A stretch of DNA of 64,000 nucleotides, from contig CBDFKQ010000007.1 in assembly GCA_965248855.1 (NCBI GenBank), forward strand, positions 62,001 to 126,000, in the 5' to 3' direction. A program made the translations under genes and the position numbers. This document shows, piece by piece, positions 17,513 to 26,065 of this stretch. The notes beneath the pieces are model-generated. The model was not told the origin of the DNA and made no database searches. It was given only the letters and a program-made list of their open reading frames with translations. How positions within the stretch are numbered: the first letter of the stretch is position 1; each line of letters opens with the position of its first letter. Origin of the DNA: CBDFKQ01 sp965248855. GTDB taxonomy: Bacteria; Bacteroidota; Bacteroidia; Cytophagales; 172606-1.

Positions 17513-18355
17513 ATGGCTCAAATAGCTTATAAAGAACTTCTGGATGCCGGTGTGCACTTTGGCCACTTAACCCGTAAATGGAATCCAAAAATGGCTCCAT
17601 ATATTTTCATGGAGAAAAACGGTATTCACATCATTGATCTGAATAAAACATTAGCTTCTCTTGATGAAGCATCTCGTGCTATACAAAGCATAGTGAAATC
17701 AGGAAGGAAAATAATGTTTGTTGCCACTAAAAAACAAGCTCAGGAAATTGTTTCAGAAGAAGCAAAGCGATTAAAAATGCCTTATGTTACTGAAAGATGG
17801 TTGGGTGGTATGCTTACTAACTTTGCTACCATACGCAAATCTTTAAAAAAGATGTCCACATTTGAAAAAATGATTAAGGACGAAGCCTATTCAAGCCTTG
17901 CAAAGCGTGAGAGATTAACCATTACCCGTGAAAAAGAAAAACTGGAGAAATTATTGGGTGGTATATCCGATTTAACCCGTTTACCTGCTGCATTGTTTAT
18001 TGTAGATATTAAACGTGAACATATCGCAATTGCTGAAGCAAAGAGATTAGGAATTCCAATTTTTGGAATTTGTGATACGAATTCAAATCCTAATGAAGTA
18101 GACTTTCCTATTCCTGCTAATGATGATGCTTATAAGTCCATTGCTTTAATTACTCAAGCTATTGGCCAAGCCATTGAAGAAGGCTTGTTAGAAAGAAAGA
18201 AAGATAAAGACGATCAAAAACTTCAGGAAGAAGAAGAAGCGAAAAAAGCCGTTGATACGCGTAGAGTAAGGAAAACTACTGCTGCTGTAGATGTTGAGGC
18301 TGAAATTGAAGCTAATCCAACATCAGAAAACGGTGAAGAAGTAACTGAAGCTTAA
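17513..18355 (+). CDS. rpsB: 30S ribosomal protein S2
   Basis: 280 residues of the S2 family. Blocks include LLDAGVHFGHLTRKWNPKM, the coiled-coil region around residues 115-150, and AIAEAKRLGIPIFGICDTN. A C-terminal extension (about 225-280) is rich in charged residues (LQEEEEAKKAVDTRRVRKTT), common in Bacteroidota S2. It stands ahead of tsf, the usual partner, but a hairpin terminator lies between them. Confidence 0.98.
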   Translation: MAQIAYKELLDAGVHFGHLTRKWNPKMAPYIFMEKNGIHIIDLNKTLASLDEASRAIQSIVKSGRKIMFVATKKQAQEIVSEEAKRLKMPYVTERWLGGMLTNFATIRKSLKKMSTFEKMIKDEAYSSLAKRERLTITREKEKLEKLLGGISDLTRLPAALFIVDIKREHIAIAEAKRLGIPIFGICDTNSNPNEVDFPIPANDDAYKSIALITQAIGQAIEEGLLERKKDKDDQKLQEEEEAKKAVDTRRVRKTTAAVDVEAEIEANPTSENGEEVTEA

Positions 18356-18376
18356 TAATTTATTAATAATATCTTA

Positions 18377-18418
18377 AAATTGAACATTAAATCCAAAATT
18401 TAATGTTCAATTTTTTTA
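18377..18418 (+). terminator. Strong terminator after rpsB
   Basis: A perfect 16-bp stem (18377-18392 with 18398-18413), 5-base loop and a run of T. A TAATTTTG at 18421-18428 directly after it fits the TANNTTTG -7 element and may start tsf transcription. Confidence 0.88.
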
Positions 18419-18420
18419 TT

Positions 18421-18428
18421 TAATTTTG
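18421..18428 (+). promoter_or_regulatory. Possible -7 element of tsf promoter
   Basis: TAATTTTG matches the Bacteroidota TANNTTTG consensus and sits about 65 bases before the tsf start, just past the rpsB terminator. The -33 position shows no TTG, so the call is tentative. Confidence 0.35.
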
Positions 18429-18492
18429 CACCTTAATTCAATCTGATTATATCAGAACCGGTAAAATTTATCAAAAAATAACAAATAAAAAT

Positions 18493-19323
18493 ATGACAAT
18501 TACTGCTAGTGATGTAAACAAACTTCGCCAAGCCACGGGCGCAGGTATGATGGATTGCAAACAAGCTTTAACAGAAGCTGAAGGAGATTTTGACAAAGCA
18601 ATTGATTTTTTAAGAAAAAAAGGTCAAAAAGTAGCAAGCAAACGTGCCGATAATGTTACATCCGAAGGTATGGTGATAATTCATATTAATGAAAATGCAA
18701 CCAACGGCAAATTACTTGCAGTAGCTTGTGAAACAGAACCGGTATCGAAAGTTCCGGATTTTAGGGATTTAGTTCAAAGTATAATGGATGTTGCAATTGC
18801 AAAAAATCCTGCAAACGTTGAAGAATTATTAGCATTACCGTTGGCTGATTCAACAGTGAACGATCAAATAATTAATTTAACAGGAAGGATTGGCGAAAAA
18901 ATTATCGTTCATTCGTATGAAAATGTAACAGGAGAAAAAGTAATTCCTTATATACATTCAACAGGTAAATTAGGTGTTCTGGTTTCTTTAAAGAATGCAG
19001 GTTCAGTAGATGTGGCTGAAACAGGAAAAGATGTAGCCATGCAAATTGCTGCTATGAAACCGGTTGCTTTAGACAAAAGTGACGTATCGAGCGAAATTAT
19101 AGAAAGAGAAATTGAAATAGGTAAAGAACAGGCACGTGCTGAAGGAAAACCGGAAGCTATGTTGGAAAAAATTGCAATGGGAAAACTAAATAAGTTTTAC
19201 GAAGAATCAACTTTACTTAATCAAAAATTTGTAAAAGATCCTGGTAAAACAATTGCTCAAATGTTGGATGGAGTGAGTAAAGGTTTAACTGTTTCTGATT
19301 TTAAGCGTATTCAAATTGGGTAA
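18493..19323 (+). CDS. tsf: Translation elongation factor Ts
   Basis: 276 residues. It exchanges GDP for GTP on EF-Tu. The N-terminal UBA-like domain has VNKLRQATGAGMMDCKQAL, and the dimerisation region has DVAMQIAAMKPVAL. Length fits bacterial EF-Ts. Follows rpsB as in most bacteria. Confidence 0.98.
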   Translation: MTITASDVNKLRQATGAGMMDCKQALTEAEGDFDKAIDFLRKKGQKVASKRADNVTSEGMVIIHINENATNGKLLAVACETEPVSKVPDFRDLVQSIMDVAIAKNPANVEELLALPLADSTVNDQIINLTGRIGEKIIVHSYENVTGEKVIPYIHSTGKLGVLVSLKNAGSVDVAETGKDVAMQIAAMKPVALDKSDVSSEIIEREIEIGKEQARAEGKPEAMLEKIAMGKLNKFYEESTLLNQKFVKDPGKTIAQMLDGVSKGLTVSDFKRIQIG

Positions 19324-19368
19324 GTATTAAAAGAATGTTTATTCCCTGAAGTTACAATACGCTCTAGA

Positions 19369-19429
19369 CACTTCTTTTAAATCAAAAAAACAATGGCAGA
19401 GCCATTGTTTTTTTGATTTAAAAGAAGTG
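19369..19429. terminator. Exceptionally long perfect hairpin after tsf
   Basis: Arms 19369-19397 and 19401-19429 are exact reverse complements, 29 bp, with a 3-base loop. Each arm holds a homopolymer of seven A or T, so it may terminate in both directions: tsf from the left and the methyltransferase gene from the right. Confidence 0.85.
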
Positions 19430-19477
19430 ATATGTTAATATAAACTACTAAAATGTTAATTAATTTTTAGTTTCATT

Positions 19478-20491
19478 TTATTTTTTTTGAGCTACCAGCT
19501 TAACAAGTTTTATTTTTTGAGTACCCCAATTGCCCCAATCCGCCACGCCATCAGATTCTTCATAACTAATAACAATAAAGTCGCTAAACATTTTTTTTAA
19601 TTCGTCCGTATCGTATACTACATACTCCGGCATGTTTCTTAATTTTGATGCATCCTTATGATGTGATTCTATAATTAGCGTACCTCCCGATTTTAAGCCC
19701 GTTTTAATTTTTTCAGAAAAACCGCTTGGTCCAAAATAAATACAAGTTATTAAATCCCATTGGTTTTTACCGAAATCAAAATCATCAACACTTAAAAGTA
19801 CTGGCGTAATTTTTATTCCTTGTTCTTTTGCTGATAAAGCAGCTTGTTTAAGTCCTTCCGGAGAAATATCAACACCTGTTACCTGCCAACCTTGCTTTGC
19901 CATGTATATTGCATTTCTACCTTGCCCCATGCCTAAATCAAGTGCCTTGCCTGGTTTTAATTTTTTTAATGTTTCGACCAATAAATTATTTGGTTGAGGA
20001 ATATAAAATGTTTTTTGCTTATAAATATTATCAAAAAAATCACTTTCACCTTCACCACTCATAATATTTCTTTCCTGATAATTAGCTAATATCCATCCTG
20101 TTGATTGCTTAACCCAAACCTGAATTACAAAATTTTGTTGTGGACGTGCGTTAAGATTATTTTTTTGTTTTACAGAAGTATTACCGTAAAATACAGCACT
20201 ATTTTCAAAAAGACTTACTGTTTCGTCTTTCCAAGTGCGTTCAGTTTCGGGGACATTACCATTTTTCACTGAAGCTTTAATTCTTTCTAAAAACCCGGCT
20301 TTACTTACAATATTATTGCGGATACTTGCAAACGTAAAGTTAGGATGTAAAAATTTATCGGTTTCCTCAATATTAGCTTTATCAAAAGCCAAATAAAACT
20401 TGTTTTTAACATTTAAAATTTCAGAATCAATTTGCGCGAACATACAATTGTGAATTAGTATAAAAGCAAAAATGAAATTTATTTTTTTCAT
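19478..20491 (-). CDS. Exported DUF4440/SnoaL-like domain fused to SAM methyltransferase
   Basis: 337 residues. Residues 1-20 look like a Sec signal peptide (FIFAFILIHNCMFAQ). Residues 22-143 resemble the NTF2-like DUF4440/SnoaL fold (KFYLAFDKANIEETDKFLHP, then VWVKQSTGWILANYQERNI). Residues 165-330 form a class I methyltransferase with motif I at 183-192 (ALDLGMGQGR) and an acidic motif II (TGVDIS), similar to TehB-like enzymes. A methyltransferase with an export signal is odd, because SAM is cytosolic. The start could in principle be later, but no good internal Met precedes the DUF4440 part. Substrate unknown. Confidence 0.8.
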   Translation of the reverse strand: MKKINFIFAFILIHNCMFAQIDSEILNVKNKFYLAFDKANIEETDKFLHPNFTFASIRNNIVSKAGFLERIKASVKNGNVPETERTWKDETVSLFENSAVFYGNTSVKQKNNLNARPQQNFVIQVWVKQSTGWILANYQERNIMSGEGESDFFDNIYKQKTFYIPQPNNLLVETLKKLKPGKALDLGMGQGRNAIYMAKQGWQVTGVDISPEGLKQAALSAKEQGIKITPVLLSVDDFDFGKNQWDLITCIYFGPSGFSEKIKTGLKSGGTLIIESHHKDASKLRNMPEYVVYDTDELKKMFSDFIVISYEESDGVADWGNWGTQKIKLVKLVAQKK

Positions 20492-20604
20492 ATTTTATAA
20501 TTCAATTAACTATTTAAATGTAAATTAAAAAGATAGTAATTATTAATTTAGATAAATAGTGCTCTTGGATGAATGCATCTAAATTAAATGCCTATTTATG
20601 CATT

Positions 20605-21293
20605 CTATTGTTTAATTATCTGAAAGGGATACTTCGAAAAATTCCCACTTCCTTTAATTTCAGTTGCAGATGTGATAGAACCAAAATAATAATATCCCCC
20701 TCCTGTATCAAATCGAAAAGCACCACCGGATAAGGTTCTTGAATAAATAAAAGGTCCATAATCTGTAGTATTCAATTTCATTTGTACTTTTTGACCGGGT
20801 AAAAAACTTAATTGTAAATCGCTTGATGTACCACTTATAATTGAACCTTTCCATATAGTATTTTCTAATGGAATATTTGGTGAAGGAATAAATTGCCCAT
20901 ATTGATTTCATATTTAAGAGTATTGTCACTTATAGCTAAAAATTTATCATCATCTGAAATATCTACTTTTATTTCATCTTTATCTTTTTCTTTACTGCCA
21001 CTAAAATGGATGGTTAGTGTTTTACCCTGTAACGTCCATTGCCCCGGATCATCACCGGAGAGTTGACTCCATACCAATGTATTATCAGCATTAAAATGCA
21101 CAGAGTAATATTGTGAGGTTTCGCCGGTATAAGTTACAACACCCCACCAGTTTTTATCTTTAATGGATGCTGAATAATCTTTGGGTGATGGTGTGCTATT
21201 TTTCTTACAACCGGTAAAGCTTAATATTAAAACAACTGCAAAAATTAAAGTAACATTGAAAAATATTTTTTCCTTATTAAATTTAAGTTTCAT
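20605..21293 (-). pseudogene. Two-domain lipoprotein gene broken by a frameshift
   Basis: From ATG at 21293 the frame encodes a lipoprotein signal (ILSFTGCKKN) and one small beta-rich domain (DKNWWGVVTYTGETSQYY, then VWSQLSGDDPGQWTL), then runs into a stop near 20865. The other frame carries on at once with IPSPNIPLENTIWKGSII, LQLSFLPGQKVQMKLNTTDY and GYYYFGSITSATEIKGSGNF, ending at a stop at 20607-20605. The second half repeats the theme of the first. Loss of one G in a G run near 20895 would explain the break. Function unknown. It is either a recent pseudogene or a sequence error. Confidence 0.75.
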
Positions 21294-21333
21294 TAGATAA
21301 TTTATTTAGGTTAAAATAAAAGAGCCCTTAATT

Positions 21334-22339
21334 TTACTTTGTAACAAAAATCGTTAATAGATACGCACCGGGATTATCTGAAATATTTATTTGAGTTCCG
21401 TTTTTCCAATATTTCGCCCCATCCAAATGTTGAGCAACATACCCTGCTACATAAACATTGTTCCCCAACACATAAATGCTAAAAGCAAAGCTATCATCTT
21501 TTCCGTCTGTAAGAAGAACCTGAACTCCATTTTTCCAATAATTTGCTATGGCTTTAGTTCCATTAGTCTCATATCCACATATATATATCTTTCCCGGAAA
21601 AAAAAGTTGAAACAGAATTTGAAGCATGATTCCCATCCGCCAGGGTTATAGGATTTCCGTTCTTCCAATATTTTGCTACAGAATATTTTTCATTGTCTTC
21701 TTCCCCGGTAACAAAAATATTCCCTTCATATATACTAATGGACGATGCATGTGCATCGTGTTTTCCATCAGATAATATAACCTGGTTTCCGTTTTTCCAA
21801 TACTTAGCTACATGCTTCGTTCCATTATATTCATTACCTGCAACAAACACATCACTGCCTGAAACGATTATTGAATTTGCCTGTGCATTATAGGTTCCAT
21901 CTGTTAAAGCTACTTCAACTCCGTTCTTCCAATATTTTGCAATATCGTTTGAGCCTTTGTATTCATAACCTGCAACATATACATCATTTCCGGCAACATA
22001 TATTGACGTTGCAAAAGAATCATATTTTCCATCTGTTAGTGGTATTGAAACCCCGTTTTTCCAATACTTAGCATTTAAATGTACTCCATTGCTTTCATAA
22101 CCGGCGTTGTACACGTCGTTTCCTGAAACAAATATTGCAGATGTCTCAGCTTCATTCTTTCCATCAGTTAACTTTACTATGTTACCGTTTTTCCAGTATG
22201 CCGGTGAAGTGCCATCAAAACCACATACATACACTACATCATCCTTTTCCTGATCGTTTTTTTTAAAAGCGGAAAAGAAAAAAACTGAAAAAAAAAATAG
22301 AAAAATGTTTAGAATAATATGTTTTTTTGAAAAGAACAT
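21334..22339 (-). pseudogene. YWKNG seven-repeat propeller protein, copy A, frameshifted
   Basis: The frame from 22339 encodes a hydrophobic leader and five repeats of about 44 residues (YWKNG, then TDGK, then SGNDVYVAGYE), and stops near 21569. Two further repeats continue in another frame to 21334. The break falls in an (AT)5 tract at 21579-21588. Adding one AT unit restores a sevenfold repeat, which fits a seven-bladed beta-propeller. The leader has lost the lipobox cysteine (FFSAFKKND, against FLSACKKND in copy B). Function unknown. Confidence 0.8.
21579..21588. repeat. (AT)5 dinucleotide tract at the frameshift of copy A
   Basis: Five AT units lie exactly where the reading frame of the propeller gene breaks. 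One more unit would join the two frames into DIYICGYE, as expected from the paralogue (DLYISGNE). Confidence 0.75.
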
Positions 22340-22409
22340 TTTTTGTTGGAATCAAGATTTTATTAAAATAATCTTTAAAAGTATGACTAAATCAAAATAA
22401 AAAATAGCT

Positions 22410-23413
22410 TTATTTTGTAACAAAAATCGCTGATAAAGAAGCCTTAGTATCTTCTGAAAGATTAATTTGAGTTCCATTTTTCCAATATTTTGCCCCATCA
22501 TAACCATTGGCATGCCCTGCCACGTAAACATTGTTCCCTATCACATAAATACTAGAAGCAGAGCCATAATTTTTTCCATCTGAAAGAATTACAGGAACTC
22601 CATTTTTCCAATATTTCGCAATGGTACTACTTCCATTACTTTCATTACCGGAGATGTATAAATCTTTCCCGGAAAAAAATGATGAAAAAGTACTTGCAGA
22701 ATAATTTCCATCTGTTAAAGTTATAGGATTTCCATTCTTCCAGTATTTTGCGACATAAAATTTTCCATTAAATTCTTTCCCGGTAACATATACATCCCCT
22801 TCAGATATACTAATAGATGAAGTTATAGCATCGTGTTTCCCATCTGTTAAAATTACCTGATTACCATTTTTCCAATACTTAGCAACTTTATTTACTCCAT
22901 TAGATGCATAACCTGCTACATACACATCATTACCTGAAACAGTTATTGAAGTTGCAGTTTCAAAATATGTTCCACTCGATAATATAACTTCAACACCGTT
23001 TTTCCAATATTTAGAGCTATAATTTGAGCCGTTATCCTCATAACCAGCCACGTATACATCGTTTCCTGAAACGTAAATTGATGATGCATCATTATTGTGC
23101 TTTCCATCCCCTAAAAGTACTTCTACTCCATTTTTCCAATATTTTGCTCTTTATAAAAAAGATAAGCTTCAGAACCGGCATTATATACATCGTTTCCTAC
23201 AACAAATATTGAATTTGTTCTAGATTCATATTTTGTACTTGCTAATTTTACTTCATTACCATTTTTCCAGTATGCCGGTGAAGTGCCATCAAAACCACAT
23301 ACATAAACTACATCATCTTTTTCCGGATCGTTTTTTTTACAGGCAGAAAGAAAAAAAACAGAAATGAATAATATAATAATGTATGGGATAATATATTTTT
23401 TTGAATTGCTCAT
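22410..23413 (-). pseudogene. YWKNG seven-repeat propeller lipoprotein, copy B, frameshifted
   Basis: The frame from 23413 has a good lipoprotein signal (FFLSACKKND) and the first repeat, then stops near 23123. The next frame supplies six more YWKNG repeats down to 22410. The break is near 23147-23160. One missing base in AAAGAGC would rejoin them, giving seven repeats as in copy A. The signal peptide and first repeats closely match copy A, so the two genes are tandem duplicates. An internal GTG at 23051 is a possible, but poor, restart. Confidence 0.8.
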
Positions 23414-23486
23414 TTGTTTTATTTTAAATTAAAAGATTTTTTAAATTTATTTTAGATAGACTAACTGAGTCAAGTAAATTCGGTTT

Positions 23487-23575
23487 TTATTTTGCAATAA
23501 AATTCCCTGAAAAATAAGCTTTAGAATTATCAGAAATACTTACCCGATTTCTATTTTTCCATATTTTGCTCTGTC
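23487..23575 (-). pseudogene. Remnant 3' end of a third YWKNG propeller gene
   Basis: The minus strand reads AKY, then (one base missing) WKNRNRVSISDNSKAYFSGN and a stop at 23489-23487. This matches the last repeat and C-terminus of copies A and B (AKYWKNGTQINLSEDTKASL). Only the last blade survives, so this is the tail of a deleted third copy. Confidence 0.65.
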
Positions 23576-23665
23576 TATTTTAAAACGCAGTATTTTTATT
23601 TGTATATCGTTATACAACCTGGCTGTATCGGCTTTTTAATCACCTTTATAATGAAATAATAAATC

Positions 23666-24496
23666 TTAATACTTTTCAATTATAGGTGTAGCCCCATTCG
23701 GACCATAAGGTTCGTTGGTATAAATGTAGTTTGGCAGCCTTGCATATCCACTTATAGAATGCACCATCATTTTATCACCGGCAGGCAATAAGACCCCAAA
23801 ATAAGGCACAGTCCTTCCTCCATATCCTGCCGGAGGATTGACCTCGGTATACCCCGAAAAATACACTCTCGCCCCTACTTGCTTGTAAAGTACTCCAAGT
23901 ATTGGACTTGTTGGCTGTGCATCTTCACCTACTCCAAGCCCATTTCTAATATAGTGTGTAACTGTAATCGGTTTAGCATTATCAAATTGAATGGCGCTAA
24001 GATCAGGGTACGCATAGCCTCCCTTCCACGCAATTCCCCTCCAACTTCCGGCAGCAGAAATACCCTGAGCAGGGAATAATACCATTTGAAAAGTTTCCAT
24101 TGTAAGGCCTCCATCAAAACCTTGTATCTTTTTCTTGTCTGTTATATATATGAATTGAGTTGGACTCCCATTAAAACTTGTTTGAATGTTCGTTTTTATA
24201 CGGATCCTACCATCGGCGAGCGTGTCAATGCCGTTGATGGTTGCCGTAATGCTATCTTTAATTGTTTCTACACCATCCGGAAAAAACACAAAAACGCCGT
24301 ACATCGTGAATGTATTGTCTAAATTAAATTTCAGGCTACTTGGTGGTCGGTATTGGAAACCATTTCCATCCATCGTGCCAACCCATTCAGTATTTTTTGG
24401 AAAAACAGCAATAGGAGTTGCCGGTGTATTGACAGGATCTTTTTTACATGACGAAATTGTAAAAATTATTGTAACTAATAAAATGATTTTTTTCAT
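23666..24496 (-). CDS. Lipoprotein of unknown function
   Basis: 276 residues. A lipoprotein signal ends in TISSCKKD. The body has a two-part beta-rich layout: a segment at about 35-130 starting TEWVGTMDGNGFQYRPPSSL and one at about 145-270 starting AAGSWRGIAWKGGYAYPD, each opening with W-x-G as in lipocalin-like or calycin folds. It is intact, unlike its same-strand neighbours. No enzyme motif recognised. Confidence 0.75.
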   Translation of the reverse strand: MKKIILLVTIIFTISSCKKDPVNTPATPIAVFPKNTEWVGTMDGNGFQYRPPSSLKFNLDNTFTMYGVFVFFPDGVETIKDSITATINGIDTLADGRIRIKTNIQTSFNGSPTQFIYITDKKKIQGFDGGLTMETFQMVLFPAQGISAAGSWRGIAWKGGYAYPDLSAIQFDNAKPITVTHYIRNGLGVGEDAQPTSPILGVLYKQVGARVYFSGYTEVNPPAGYGGRTVPYFGVLLPAGDKMMVHSISGYARLPNYIYTNEPYGPNGATPIIEKY

Positions 24497-24581
24497 AATT
24501 TTTAATTTGTTTGCGTTTTTTTATTTTTCAATAATGTTATTTGTTATTAAAATAATCTTTTGACTGATTATACGTTACTAA

Positions 24582-25139
24582 TTATTTTTCGTGAATGAGT
24601 GCCGGCCCTACTACTTCAAAACCGTTTGCCTGCCTTAATTTATGTTTTTCAGCATCTGATAACAATTTATAAGATCCCTGACTTACCGCTTTAAAGTGAG
24701 CTTCCATCTTACCTGCAGGTTGATATAAGATTATCATTTTTGCCTCGCCTTCGTTTGTTTTGGAAAAAGCATGAGGAATCATTCTGGGTCCAAAAACACT
24801 ATCACCTGCCTTTGCAGTAAAAGTTTCTTCACCTACTTTAAATAAAAATTCTCCCGATAAAATATAAAACCATTCATCTTGCTCATAATGATAATGTAAT
24901 GGAGGACCGCCTTTTTTTATTCTTGTGGATTCGAAGATAAACATATCGCCATCAGTATCTTTTGTAGATACTTTGGTAAAAAATGTGTCACCTTCAAAAA
25001 GGGTTATGCTTTCGTTAAAACGATCTTTGCCGTTTTCAACTCTAAACGGTTTATTGGGCCGTACTTTTTTATTAAAATTAGCAAAAGATGCTATTGGAAG
25101 TGCCAAAAAGGGGGCAAATAAAAAATTTCTTCTTTTCAT
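24582..25139 (-). CDS. Exported cupin-domain protein
   Basis: 185 residues. The N-terminus MKRRNFLFAPFLALPIASFA looks like an export signal with twin basic residues. The cupin barrel has metal-ligand motif 1 as HYHYEQDEWFYIL with G-E-F-L-F-K-V and motif 2 as GPRMIPHAF, so a metal site is likely. Many cupins of this type are small oxygenases or sugar- or acid-binding proteins. The substrate is not apparent. It lies downstream of the LytTR two-component genes on the same strand, with a 176-base gap. Confidence 0.82.
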   Translation of the reverse strand: MKRRNFLFAPFLALPIASFANFNKKVRPNKPFRVENGKDRFNESITLFEGDTFFTKVSTKDTDGDMFIFESTRIKKGGPPLHYHYEQDEWFYILSGEFLFKVGEETFTAKAGDSVFGPRMIPHAFSKTNEGEAKMIILYQPAGKMEAHFKAVSQGSYKLLSDAEKHKLRQANGFEVVGPALIHEK

Positions 25140-25315
25140 AAAATAAATAAGTTTGAGTATTTTTATTTAATGAATGAATCTACGAATCAGTAATCCTTAT
25201 GAGGGTTGTATTTGTACAAACTGTTAGTTTCGCTTCGTAAAAAACGAATATGAGATAATTAAAAGTAGAGTAGAGTAAAAAGACTATATGTTAACTATAA
25301 ATAAATATTATATAA

Positions 25316-26059
25316 CTAAACTCTGGCGAATAATTCTAAGAACTCTTCCTTCTTGTTTCTGGATAGGGATATAGAAGTACCGTCTTCCATTATAATTTCT
25401 CCTCCATCTCCCCTGATATATTTTTCGACAAACTTTAAATTAACTATATGGCTTTTGTGGGCTCTAAAAAAATTAAGATTATCCTTTAATAATTCTTCTG
25501 CATCGCCAATCTTTTTAGAAATTGTAATTTTTCTTTTATCTTTTAATATAAAGTGACAATAATTACCATCTCCCTCCATTCTTACCAAATCATCCAGGTT
25601 TATAAATTGTAAACCTGCCAATGTAGATAAGGCAATTTTATTTGTAATTTTAGTTTTATGTATTTCCTGTAAATTTTCAATTTGATTTTTATCAATTTGG
25701 TTTTTCCTGTTTCGTACTTTTTCCACTGCTATCATCAATTCATCTTTATCAATGGGTTTAAGTAAGTAATCCATTACGCTTAATTTTATCGCCTTCACAG
25801 CATATTGATCATAAGCGGTAGTGAATACAACATCAAATTTTATTTCATTGAATTGTAATAACATATCAATTCCATTCATTAGAGGCATTTCTACATCTAA
25901 AAAAACCAAATCGGGCTTAAATTCATTAATTATATTAATTCCTTCCAAGCCATTATGTGCTGTTGCCACTACCTGAATATCACTGCAATATTCTTTTAGC
26001 GTCCATTGCAACGTAGTAATTCCATGTTGCTCATCGTCAATGATAACTGCTTTTATCAC
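25316..26059 (-). CDS. LytTR-family response regulator
   Basis: 247 residues. The receiver domain (1-120) has the acidic pair D8/D9, phosphoacceptor D55 (LVFLDVEMP) and K102 region (DYLLKPIDKDEL). The LytTR DNA-binding domain (about 145-245) has FFRAHKSHIVNL, typical of the AlgR/LytR type. It lies 6 bases after the propeller kinase gene, so the pair forms one two-component system. Targets unknown; the downstream cupin gene is one candidate. Confidence 0.95.
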   Translation of the reverse strand: MIKAVIIDDEQHGITTLQWTLKEYCSDIQVVATAHNGLEGINIINEFKPDLVFLDVEMPLMNGIDMLLQFNEIKFDVVFTTAYDQYAVKAIKLSVMDYLLKPIDKDELMIAVEKVRNRKNQIDKNQIENLQEIHKTKITNKIALSTLAGLQFINLDDLVRMEGDGNYCHFILKDKRKITISKKIGDAEELLKDNLNFFRAHKSHIVNLKFVEKYIRGDGGEIIMEDGTSISLSRNKKEEFLELFARV

Positions 26060-26065
26060 TAATTA

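Noticed and set aside
20708..20929. Minus-strand frame of 73 codons
   Set aside because: Lies in the third frame across the frameshift of the lipoprotein pseudogene. Low-complexity sequence with no homology signal.
21334..23413. Regular repeats that could be mistaken for a CRISPR or satellite array
   Set aside because: The roughly 132-base periodic units keep a coding pattern (YWKNG repeats) with codon-level divergence. There are no identical short repeats with unique spacers.
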